A stretch of DNA of 64,000 bases from Candidatus Binatia bacterium. GTDB taxonomy: Bacteria; Desulfobacterota; Binatia; UBA12015. Shown in pieces: positions 1 through 7,474 of this stretch. The notes beneath the pieces were generated by a model. The model had not been told where the DNA came from. It did no database searches and saw nothing but the letters and a program-made list of their open reading frames with translations. Each line of letters starts with the position of its first letter. The stretch's first letter is position 1. A program made the translations under genes and the position numbers. The stretch spans positions 1-64,000 of the forward strand of contig JAQWRY010000002.1 of the NCBI GenBank assembly GCA_029243485.1, written 5' to 3'.

Positions 1-116
1 ACTACTAAAACAATAAAAAAGAAAAACCTTAACTTACAAAAATCTAACAAACAAAAGATTTCAAAGTGGTGGCAACAAATTGCCGAGCTTCCGAGTCCCG
101 TTGTGCGACAACGACG
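1..116. other. AT-rich intergenic segment
   Basis: The first 60 bases are strikingly A-rich and contain almost no G, unlike the rest of the window. No open frame is supportable. A small perfect hairpin (GGCAA, loop CAAA, TTGCC) lies at about 72-85, and the repeat arm begins at 117. The left neighbour lies outside the window, so this may be a gene-end spacer or part of a repeat element. Confidence 0.5.
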
Positions 117-152
117 CGACTAAACAAAAAGGCCGAGACTAACCAACGTCCC
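117..152 (-). repeat. REP-like repeat arm, solo copy
   Basis: These 36 bases match the right arm of the inverted repeat at 58104-58143 exactly (shared core TAAACAAAAAGGCCGAGACT). On the minus strand it starts with GGGACGTTGGTTAG directly at the TAG stop of the P450 gene. So the P450 3' end abuts the same end of the element that flanks two genes at 58 kb. It resembles REP/BIME elements mobilised by RAYT transposases, but no such transposase is in the window. Confidence 0.8.
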
Positions 153-1399
153 TACCCCTCGTTCAGCTTGTAGCGGATGGGGAGGCTTTTTAGGCCGCCT
201 ACGAGGGCGGATTGGAGGCGGACGACGGGGCCGGCGAGTTCGATCTCTTCGATGCGGGGGAGCAGGTAGCGGTAGGCGAACTCCATCTCGAGGCGGGCGA
301 CGTGGGCACCGAGGCAGAAGTGCTCGCCGACACCGAAGGCGAGGTGGCGGTTCGGGTAGCGATCGATCTGGAACTCGAACGGGTTCTCGAAGACGTCTTC
401 GTCACGATTCGCCGAAGGGTAGAAGAGGCCGAGGTGTTGGCCCTTCTCGATCTTGCGGCCGCCGAGCTCGGTATCCTCGCTCGCCGTGCGGCAGAAGTGG
501 ATGATCGGGCTGGTCCAGCGGAGGATCTCCTCGACACCGTTCTTCAAGAGATCGACGTCGCCCTGGATCTTCCGAAGCTGCTCCTGATGCTCAATGAGCG
601 CGAGCATGCCGCCGCTCGTTGCGTTGCGCGTCGTCTCGTTGCCCGCAATCACGATGATGAGGTTCCAGGTGAGGACGTCGACGTCCGGGATCCGCTTCCC
701 GTCGACCTCCATCTCGGCGAAGAATGTGATCAAGTCGTCCTGCGGATTCTTCCGGCGATCCTCGACGAGCCCTGAGAAGTACGTGAACAGCTCCGTCATC
801 GCCTGCAGCGCCGTCTCGCGCCCGGTCATGCCGTCGCCGATGAAGTCGGGGTCGTTCGCGCCTATCGTGCGATTCGTCCAGTCAAAGAGCAGGCGCCAGT
901 CCTCACGCGGCACGCCGAGCAACCACGCGATCACCGCGATGGGCAGCGGTGCCGAGACCTTCTCGACGAAGTCGCACTCGCCCTCGTTCCCCTCGGCGAG
1001 CATCGAATCGATGATCTCCTTGGCGAGCAGTTCGATGTCCCCGTGGAGCTTCCGAAGCCTGCCGGGCGTGAACCGCTTACTCGCGAGTTTGCGATAGTCC
1101 GTGTGTTTCGGCGGATCCATCTGGATCAGCGTCGCCGGGAAATCGGAGTCATTCGCCTGGGTATTGTCTAGGACCAACCGGGGGCCGTTCTGGAACAAAT
1201 CCGGGAGACGGCCCACCGTCTGGATGTCCTCCGACTTGGTGACGGCCCAGAACGAGGGGCCACCATCGGCCTGCTCGTACCAGTGAATCGGGTCGTCTTT
1301 ACGTAGCTGGGTCCAGATCGAGTGCGGATAGCCCTTGGCCGCGTAGTCCGGGCCGGAGACGAGATTGAAATTTTCGCGTGTCAGCGTGTCATCGAACAT
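152..1399 (-). CDS. Cytochrome P450
   Basis: A 415-residue soluble bacterial P450, the normal length for the family, probably a monooxygenase fed by separate ferredoxin and reductase proteins. The I-helix oxygen-activation motif AGNETT is at residues 252-257, the K-helix ExxR at E291-R294, and the haem-binding loop FGVGEHFCLG at 355-364 with C362 as the axial thiolate. There is no N-terminal membrane anchor. Substrate cannot be read from sequence; the nearby Rieske oxygenase and the igr-like operon at 58-63 kb make a steroid or terpenoid substrate possible, but that is inference. It is divergent from the CoA-binding gene. The stop codon abuts the repeat arm at 117-152. Confidence 0.95.
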   Translation of the reverse strand: MFDDTLTRENFNLVSGPDYAAKGYPHSIWTQLRKDDPIHWYEQADGGPSFWAVTKSEDIQTVGRLPDLFQNGPRLVLDNTQANDSDFPATLIQMDPPKHTDYRKLASKRFTPGRLRKLHGDIELLAKEIIDSMLAEGNEGECDFVEKVSAPLPIAVIAWLLGVPREDWRLLFDWTNRTIGANDPDFIGDGMTGRETALQAMTELFTYFSGLVEDRRKNPQDDLITFFAEMEVDGKRIPDVDVLTWNLIIVIAGNETTRNATSGGMLALIEHQEQLRKIQGDVDLLKNGVEEILRWTSPIIHFCRTASEDTELGGRKIEKGQHLGLFYPSANRDEDVFENPFEFQIDRYPNRHLAFGVGEHFCLGAHVARLEMEFAYRYLLPRIEEIELAGPVVRLQSALVGGLKSLPIRYKLNEG

Positions 1400-1475
1400 T
1401 TGGCAAACCTACTGCACCCGGTGCGTCAGAGCCAGCAGCCTGGAATCCGGCCCTTCACCTCCTGTATGAACAAGC

Positions 1476-1913
1476 GTGGCAGTTCGCTTCCAGAACCCGG
1501 CAGACGAGCGAATCCGGGAGATCCTGGGCACCCCGCGTTCGATCGCCGTGGTGGGTTGCTCCGCAGAACCGACTCGTGACAGTCATCGGATCGCACAGCT
1601 TCTGCAAGATCGCGGACATCTGGTCTTTCCCGTGAACCCCCGTGGTGGGGTGATCCTCGAGCGACCCGTGGCTACATCACTTCAAAGCATCCACGAACCC
1701 ATCGAAATGATCGACGTTTTCCGGCGACCCGACGCCGTCGCTCAGATCGTAGACGAGGCACTCGCGATCGGCTCTACGATCTTGTGGCTCCAACTCGGCG
1801 TCGTCGACAAAGCGTCCGCCGAACGTGCAACCGAGGGCGGCATGACCGTCGTAATGGACCGCTGCCCCTCGATCGAGTACCGCCGTCTGTTCCAGAACGA
1901 AGTCCGATCATAG
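1476..1913 (+). CDS. CoA-binding domain protein (YccU-like)
   Basis: A 145-residue single-domain protein with a Rossmann-type CoA-binding fold. The glycine-containing turn SIAVVGCSAEPTRDSHR follows a short helix, then VFPVNPRG and a C-terminal strand with VMDRCPSIEYRR, all typical of the succinyl-CoA-synthetase-alpha-like CoA_binding_2 family. Family members of this size bind CoA; their reaction is generally unknown. The best start is GTG at 1476, because no ATG in frame retains the whole domain. The stop is 11 bases before the acylase ATG, so the two genes may be cotranscribed. Confidence 0.85.
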   Translation: MAVRFQNPADERIREILGTPRSIAVVGCSAEPTRDSHRIAQLLQDRGHLVFPVNPRGGVILERPVATSLQSIHEPIEMIDVFRRPDAVAQIVDEALAIGSTILWLQLGVVDKASAERATEGGMTVVMDRCPSIEYRRLFQNEVRS

Positions 1914-1924
1914 AGAGGATCATT

Positions 1925-4300
1925 ATGCCCAACCGATTTCTTCCCCTTCTCGCCGCGCTCGTCCTCACCGTCTCCAGCTGCTCCGATGCCAACTTGAGCG
2001 ACGGCGGCGGTGGCACCGACGGCGTGAAGCTCGTACGAACGACGTACGGCATTCCCCACATCACGGCCAACAACTTCTACGGACTAGGCCTCGGATACGG
2101 CTACGCCTACTCGGAGGACAACTACTGCGTCCTCATGAAGGAGGTCGTGCGGGCAAACGGCGAGTCTGCGCTCTACCTCGGCGACGACGGTAGCCTGTCC
2201 GACGACTTCGTCTACCGGTTCTACAACACCGACGACTACATCCAGAACGAGTTCACCCCCTCGGCTCCCGAGGAATTGCAGGACCTCGTCGACGGCTACG
2301 CGGCCGGAATGAACCGCTACCTCGCAGACACCGGCGCCGGCGCGCTCGCCGAAGGACCCGAAGGTTGCCGGGACGCCGCCTGGGTCCGCGACGTCACGCC
2401 GTTCGATCTCGCGAAGGTGTTCCGCAAGCTGATCCTCCGCGGTTCGACCGGCCCCCTCGCGCCGGCCATAATCGCCGCGACGCCGCCCTCGCAATCGACG
2501 GCAAAGGCCGGCGAGCGCGCGCCGCAGAGCTTCGAGTTCGCCGCCACCGACATCGGCCTTCCGCCCCCCACCGAGATGGGCAGCAACGCGTACGGCATCG
2601 GTTCGAACGCGTCACAAACTGGCTACGGCATCCTCCTCGGCAACCCACACTTCCCCTGGCAGGGGCCGGAACGTTTCTACATCGCCCACCTGACGATTCC
2701 CGACGTCTACGACGTCATGGGTGCCTCCCTGCACGGCGTTCCGGTCATCAACATCGGCTTCAACGAGGACCTCGCGTGGTCACACACGGTCTCGACCGCC
2801 CGCCGCTTCGGCTTCTTCGAGCTCCAGATCCTCGAAGACGACCCCATGCGCTACCGGTACGACGGCGAGATCCGTCAGATCGAAGCGCATCCCGTCAGCG
2901 CCGAGATCACGCTGGACGATGGCACCGTCGAGACCCGCACCGAGACGATCTACATGAGCCACTTCGGCCCGATCGTGGACATCGGTTCGATCAACGAAAT
3001 CGTCGGCGGATGGCCGACCGCGTTTGGTACTGTCCTCGCTGTGGCCGATGCGAACCTCTTCAACACGCAGGCGCTGTCCCAGTGGCTCGAGATCGGCAAG
3101 TCGAAGAGCATCGCCGAGTTGAAGACCGCCCTCGGACTTCTCGGCGTGCCCTGGGTGAACACGATTGCCGCGGACCGTGCCGGCACCGCGTACTACGCCG
3201 ACATCGGCTCGGTTCCGCACATCAGCGCCGACAAGATCGCCACATGCGGCAACACGCCCCTCACATTCATCCTCACCTCGCAGGGCTTCCCTTCTCTCGA
3301 CGGCTCGCGCAGCGAGTGTGAGTGGGGCACCGACCCGAACACGCGCGAAGGAATCTTCAGCCCAGAAAACCTCCCGTCGCTCGAAACCAAGAGCTACGTC
3401 GCCAATTCCAACGACAGCTACTGGCTGTCGAATCCGAACCAGCTCCTCGAAAACTTCTCTCCCGTCATCGGGCGCGAGCGCGTTCAGCAGTCGCTCCGAA
3501 CGCGGCAAGCATTCGTCCAAGTCGAAGATCGCCTCGCCGGCACCGACGGCCTCGGCGCACCCGGCTTCACGGTCGCGCACGTTCAGGAGCTGCTCTACGG
3601 TAACCGCAACATCGGTGGCGAGCTGATTCGCGCGGACGTGCTCTCGATCTGTGAAGGCGTAGAGGATTGGACACCTTACGCGGGCAACCCCGCCGAGGCA
3701 GCCCAAGCGTGTGCGGTGCTCGGCAGTTGGGACGGCCGCTTCAACACGACGAGCGTAGGTCCGCACATCTGGCAAGAGTTCTGGAGCGAGGTGTCGGGTG
3801 TCGCCAACCTCTGGGCCGTCCCGTTCGACGCGAACGACTCCGTGAACACCCCGCGAGAGCTCAACGTGGGCGACGCGGCGGTCGTCGAGGAGGTCAAGGC
3901 GTCGCTCGGCGCCGCGGTCGACGAGCTCGTGGACGACCGTGGTTTGCCGATGGACCGCCCCTGGGGCCAGGTGCAGTACCGTACCGACGGAGACGAGCGC
4001 ATCCCGATCCACGGCGGCTCGGGCGCCTCAATGTTCAGCGTGATCTCGTCGCGGTACGTCGACGACCAAGGCCTCGGCACCATCCGGGCCGGCAACAGCT
4101 ACATCCACGCCGTCACGTGGGACGAGAGCGAGTGCCCCGACGCCTACGCGGTCCTCACCTACTCGCAATCGACCGATCCGGCATCGCCGCACTACGCCGA
4201 CATGACGCGCGTCTACTCCGCCGAAGAGTGGGTGGACATGCCGTACTGCGCGGACGACATCGAGGCGGAGAAGATCTCCGAGACGACCCTCCAGCCATGA
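1925..4300 (+). CDS. Penicillin acylase family lipoprotein (Ntn hydrolase)
   Basis: A 791-residue precursor of an N-terminal-nucleophile amidohydrolase of the penicillin/AHL/aculeacin acylase family, expected to hydrolyse an amide-linked acyl chain outside the cytoplasm. The ATG at 1925 gives a lipoprotein signal ending in VSSC. The small-subunit region starts with VKLVRTTYGIPHI. The likely autoprocessing site is MG|SNAYGIG, making Ser220 the new N-terminus and nucleophile. Later family signatures include NIGFNEDLAWSHTV and a C-terminal GGSGASMFSV segment. Total length fits the family. The TGA overlaps the ATG of the DUF3604 gene (ATGA), indicating translational coupling. An earlier in-frame start exists upstream, but would lack the signal peptide at the N-terminus. 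Substrate is unknown: quorum-sensing lactones, lipopeptides and antibiotics are all possible. Confidence 0.9.
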   Translation: MPNRFLPLLAALVLTVSSCSDANLSDGGGGTDGVKLVRTTYGIPHITANNFYGLGLGYGYAYSEDNYCVLMKEVVRANGESALYLGDDGSLSDDFVYRFYNTDDYIQNEFTPSAPEELQDLVDGYAAGMNRYLADTGAGALAEGPEGCRDAAWVRDVTPFDLAKVFRKLILRGSTGPLAPAIIAATPPSQSTAKAGERAPQSFEFAATDIGLPPPTEMGSNAYGIGSNASQTGYGILLGNPHFPWQGPERFYIAHLTIPDVYDVMGASLHGVPVINIGFNEDLAWSHTVSTARRFGFFELQILEDDPMRYRYDGEIRQIEAHPVSAEITLDDGTVETRTETIYMSHFGPIVDIGSINEIVGGWPTAFGTVLAVADANLFNTQALSQWLEIGKSKSIAELKTALGLLGVPWVNTIAADRAGTAYYADIGSVPHISADKIATCGNTPLTFILTSQGFPSLDGSRSECEWGTDPNTREGIFSPENLPSLETKSYVANSNDSYWLSNPNQLLENFSPVIGRERVQQSLRTRQAFVQVEDRLAGTDGLGAPGFTVAHVQELLYGNRNIGGELIRADVLSICEGVEDWTPYAGNPAEAAQACAVLGSWDGRFNTTSVGPHIWQEFWSEVSGVANLWAVPFDANDSVNTPRELNVGDAAVVEEVKASLGAAVDELVDDRGLPMDRPWGQVQYRTDGDERIPIHGGSGASMFSVISSRYVDDQGLGTIRAGNSYIHAVTWDESECPDAYAVLTYSQSTDPASPHYADMTRVYSAEEWVDMPYCADDIEAEKISETTLQP

Positions 4301-6567
4301 GTTCTCGCCCCCGGGCACACTTTCTACATCCTCTCGCGGTGGCCGCGCTCTTGATCGGCTGCGATCCCGGACGTCCGAACTGGGATGCACCGATCGAGGG
4401 CCCGGCCCGGCCCGCGGCCGACGTCACGGCGACCGACACCGGTCGGCGCGACGTCGGGCGGGCACTCGGCGAGACTCCGCGCGACGACAAAGTCGTCCTG
4501 TTCGGCGATCTGCACGTTCACACGACGTACTCCTTCGATGCCTACCTCTTCTCGCTGCCCGTGCTGGGCGGCGAAGGCGCACACCCCCCGAACGACGCGT
4601 GCGACTTCGCGCGCTATTGTGCCGACCTCGACTTCTACGCCCTGACCGACCACGCCGAGTCCCTGGTGGAGCAGACGTGGGAGGCCTCGAAGCAGAGCGT
4701 GCGGCAGTGCAACCAGGTCGCGGGCGACCCGACGGATCCCGACGTCGTCGCCTTCATGGGCTTCGAATGGAGCCAGGCCGGCACGACCCCTGAGTCACAC
4801 TACGGACACCGCTGCGTCTTCTTCCGCGACACCGAAGACGACGCGCTTCCCGTCCGCCCGATCGGCTCCCGTGCCGATACCGACATCATGTCGTCAGCAC
4901 GCGACAACATCGGGATGATGCGGATGGTCACGCCGTGGAACTACCAACAGTACGACGACTACATGAAGTACGTGACACGGGTGATCGACCAGCCGCTCTG
5001 TGAAGACGGCGTCCCGGTTCGCGACAATCCCTCCGACTGCAAAGACGTCGCCGAAACCCCCCGGATTCTGCGCGAGAAGCTCGACGACTGGGACTACGAA
5101 GCGCTCGTCATCCCGCACGGCACGGCGTGGGGTGTCTACACGCCCGCAACGACGAAGATCGACAAGCATCTCGACCCCATGCAGTTCGATCCCGAGCGCC
5201 AGCTCCTCGTCGAAATCATGTCGGGCCACGGCAACTCCGAGGAGTACCGCGCCTTCCGCGAATGGGAGACCGACGCCAACGGGAACGTCGTATGCCCCGA
5301 GCCCACCGAAGACTATCTACCGTGCTGCTGGCAGGCGGGTGAGATCATGCGCTCGCGATGCGGCGATCTGCCCGCCGACGAATGCGAACGACGCGTCATC
5401 CAGGCGCGCGCCTTCGCGACCGAAGCCTACACCAAACCTCGGGAGGTCTTCCCGGATGCCCCGTTGGAGGACTGGCTCGACTGCGACCAATGTCGCGACT
5501 GCTTCAAACCCGCGTTCTCGTACCGCCCGCTCGAATCGGTGCAGTACGCGATGACCCTCACGCGCGACGACGCGACCGGGGCCGATGGCAAGCCGCTACG
5601 CTTCCGTTACGGCTTCATCGGCTCGAGCGACGGCCACTCCGGCCGCCCCGGAACCGGCTACAAGCCCGTTGAGCGCGGGATGATGACCGACATCACCGGG
5701 GAACCGAATGGTCTCGTCCTGAAGCTTCAGGACTACCTGGCCCGGATGGACGACCCCCAGCAGCCCGCGCGACCAGCGACCGGGCCCATTCGTCTGTCCG
5801 GCAACGACCTTCGTATCTCGAACTTCTTGTACCCAGGTGGCATCGCAGCCGTACACTCCGAAGGTCGAAGCCGCGAGGAGATCTGGGAAGCGATGCAGCG
5901 TCGTGAGGTCTACGGGACAAGCGGACCGCGGATTCTGCTGTGGTTCGACCTTCTCGACGGCAATGAGCGCTTCCCGATGGGGAGTCAGGTCGAGCGCGAC
6001 GAGGCACCCCGGTTCCAAGTGCGCGCCGCCGGTGCTTCGATTCAGAAAGCCGGCTGCCCCGAGTGGGTCCACCACGGCCTCTCCAAGGATCGTGTCACGC
6101 GCCTTTGTCGAAATGAGTGCAACAACCCGAGTGATGAACGACATCCGATCGCCGCCATCGAGATCATCCGAATTCGAACCCGCAACGATGCAGACGAAGC
6201 GATTGAGCCGCTCATCGAGGATCCCTGGAAGCGATTCGACTGCGACCTCGATCCGGCCGGGTGCGTCGTCGAGTTCGAAGATTCGAGCTTTCCGCAGGAC
6301 GCGCGCGACACGTTGTATTACGCCCGCGCGGTGCAGGTGGAGACCTCCGAGATCAACGGCGCGCAGCTCAAGACCACGTTCGATGAGCAGGGTCGGGCGA
6401 TCGCCATCGACTGGTGTGCGCCGGAAGTCGGGCAGGATTGTCTCGGCCCGAGCCAGGAACGCGCGTGGTCCTCGCCGATCTTCGTCGACTACACGGCGCC
6501 GGAACAACCGGTCGCCGAGCAACCGGAGGCGGAGCGCCCCAAGGCAGCAGAGCAAGCACCCACCTGA
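4297..6567 (+). CDS. DUF3604 lipoprotein, PHP-like putative metallohydrolase (copy 1)
   Basis: A 756-residue protein of the DUF3604 family, which has PHP-phosphoesterase-like metal-binding motifs but no established reaction. A lipoprotein signal ends at LIGC (C22). The metal motifs are GDLHVHTTYS (H73, H75), LTDHAE (D118, H119) and GSSDGHSG (H447). Many cysteine pairs suggest disulfides and an exported location. The ATG at 4297 overlaps the acylase stop by four bases, so the two proteins are probably made together and both anchored to a membrane. A strong intrinsic terminator follows at 6689-6733, closing the transcript. Two further DUF3604 genes are at 9.2 and 36 kb. The protein ends with the same RAWSSPIF/RAWTSPIW-type motif as its paralogues. 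Confidence 0.9.
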   Translation: MSSRPRAHFLHPLAVAALLIGCDPGRPNWDAPIEGPARPAADVTATDTGRRDVGRALGETPRDDKVVLFGDLHVHTTYSFDAYLFSLPVLGGEGAHPPNDACDFARYCADLDFYALTDHAESLVEQTWEASKQSVRQCNQVAGDPTDPDVVAFMGFEWSQAGTTPESHYGHRCVFFRDTEDDALPVRPIGSRADTDIMSSARDNIGMMRMVTPWNYQQYDDYMKYVTRVIDQPLCEDGVPVRDNPSDCKDVAETPRILREKLDDWDYEALVIPHGTAWGVYTPATTKIDKHLDPMQFDPERQLLVEIMSGHGNSEEYRAFREWETDANGNVVCPEPTEDYLPCCWQAGEIMRSRCGDLPADECERRVIQARAFATEAYTKPREVFPDAPLEDWLDCDQCRDCFKPAFSYRPLESVQYAMTLTRDDATGADGKPLRFRYGFIGSSDGHSGRPGTGYKPVERGMMTDITGEPNGLVLKLQDYLARMDDPQQPARPATGPIRLSGNDLRISNFLYPGGIAAVHSEGRSREEIWEAMQRREVYGTSGPRILLWFDLLDGNERFPMGSQVERDEAPRFQVRAAGASIQKAGCPEWVHHGLSKDRVTRLCRNECNNPSDERHPIAAIEIIRIRTRNDADEAIEPLIEDPWKRFDCDLDPAGCVVEFEDSSFPQDARDTLYYARAVQVETSEINGAQLKTTFDEQGRAIAIDWCAPEVGQDCLGPSQERAWSSPIFVDYTAPEQPVAEQPEAERPKAAEQAPT

Positions 6568-6639
6568 CCGGCCGATCGGAGGACCGGAACGCTCGCTTTG
6601 CAAAAGCCGCTGTCCGTGTGGCCACGGGCCTTGATCTAC

Positions 6640-6682
6640 GGCGGACACGCGAGCTTCTACTGATTTCGGCCGGGCGCGGGAG
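6640..6682 (-). repeat. 43-bp dispersed element, copy at DUF3604-1 3' end
   Basis: Read on the minus strand, this matches 35892-35934 at 39 of 43 positions (core ATCAGTAGAAGCTC). It lies about 73 bases beyond the stop of the first DUF3604 gene. The partner lies about 37 bases beyond the stop of the third DUF3604 gene, in the same orientation relative to that gene. Confidence 0.75.
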
Positions 6683-6688
6683 GATCCT

Positions 6689-6733
6689 GCGTGGTGCCCC
6701 GGGTCCCGGGGGGCGGGGCACTACGCAGTTTTT
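6689..6733 (+). terminator. Intrinsic terminator of the acylase-DUF3604 operon
   Basis: A 13-bp stem (6689-6701 with 6714-6726; one G:T pair) very rich in G and C is followed after two bases by TTTTT at 6729-6733. This is a textbook Rho-independent terminator for the plus-strand transcript, placed just before the convergent GST stop at 6747. Confidence 0.8.
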
Positions 6734-6746
6734 CGGTACGTCCGAT

Positions 6747-7364
6747 TCAGGCGCTAGCCACGGCGCTCGGGCGCGCACCCATACGGTCCTGCCACGACGT
6801 CAGCCAAGCACACTTCGGGTCGATGGTCTGACCGACCATCTTGCCGAAATCGGCGAAGGCGAACAGGAACACGTCGGCGAGTGTGAGGCGTGAGCCGGCG
6901 ATCCACTCATTTTTGCCCATGAGGCCGTCCAACCACGCAAGGTTCTCCTGCGCGATCGCTTTCAAGTCGTCGGCGGCATGCGGGATCAGGTGCATACGGC
7001 TCTCGAACAGCCCCTGTCCCTCGGCGAAGCGAAAACCGTTCGTGAGGGGTTCGATGATGTTCAGATCGATCCGGCGAACCCACATCCGGGTCTCGGCGCG
7101 TTCCTCGGCCGTCGTCCCGACCAGAGCCGGTGACGGATTCTTCTCCTCGAGGTACTCGCAGATCGGGATGATCTCCGAGATGAACGTTCCGTCGTCCAGT
7201 TCCAGGCACGGCAGGCGCGCATCCGGGTTCTTCTGCTTGTAGGGCTCCTGACGGTTCTCACCGGCCATCAGGTCGACCTCCACGAGCGGAAGATCCAGGC
7301 CTTTCTCGGCGGCGAACATGCGAACGGTGCGTGGGTTGGGACCCATTCCGGTGTGCAGCTTCAT
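6747..7364 (-). CDS. Glutathione S-transferase family protein
   Basis: A 205-residue protein with the two GST domains. The N-terminal thioredoxin-like domain contains NPRTVRMFAAEKGL, the cis-proline region DARLPCLELDDG and the glutathione-binding turn FISEIIPICEYLEE. The C-terminal helical domain has the usual GSRLTLADVFLFAFADF N-capping segment. The expected role is cytosolic glutathione conjugation or a dehalogenase/isomerase side reaction; the substrate is unknown. An AGGAG ribosome-binding site sits eight bases before the ATG at 7364. It is divergent from the glycosyltransferase gene. Confidence 0.92.
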   Translation of the reverse strand: MKLHTGMGPNPRTVRMFAAEKGLDLPLVEVDLMAGENRQEPYKQKNPDARLPCLELDDGTFISEIIPICEYLEEKNPSPALVGTTAEERAETRMWVRRIDLNIIEPLTNGFRFAEGQGLFESRMHLIPHAADDLKAIAQENLAWLDGLMGKNEWIAGSRLTLADVFLFAFADFGKMVGQTIDPKCAWLTSWQDRMGARPSAVASA

Positions 7365-7474
7365 TTCTCGATGCTCCTCTCGATACGCGTAGTCGTATCC
7401 GTCGAAAACCTACCACCGCGCCCCCTGACCTCGCCACCACTTGACCCGCGGCCGCCCACGGGGGACGTCTCACC

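Noticed and set aside
152-1399. A secondary-metabolite cluster around the P450
   Set aside because: No scaffold-forming synthase (PKS, NRPS, terpene cyclase) lies in the window; the neighbours are catabolic or unrelated.
3667-4296. A longer N-terminus for DUF3604 copy 1
   Set aside because: The extension overlaps the acylase gene out of frame and is low-complexity Arg-rich; the ATG at 4297 gives a proper lipoprotein signal.
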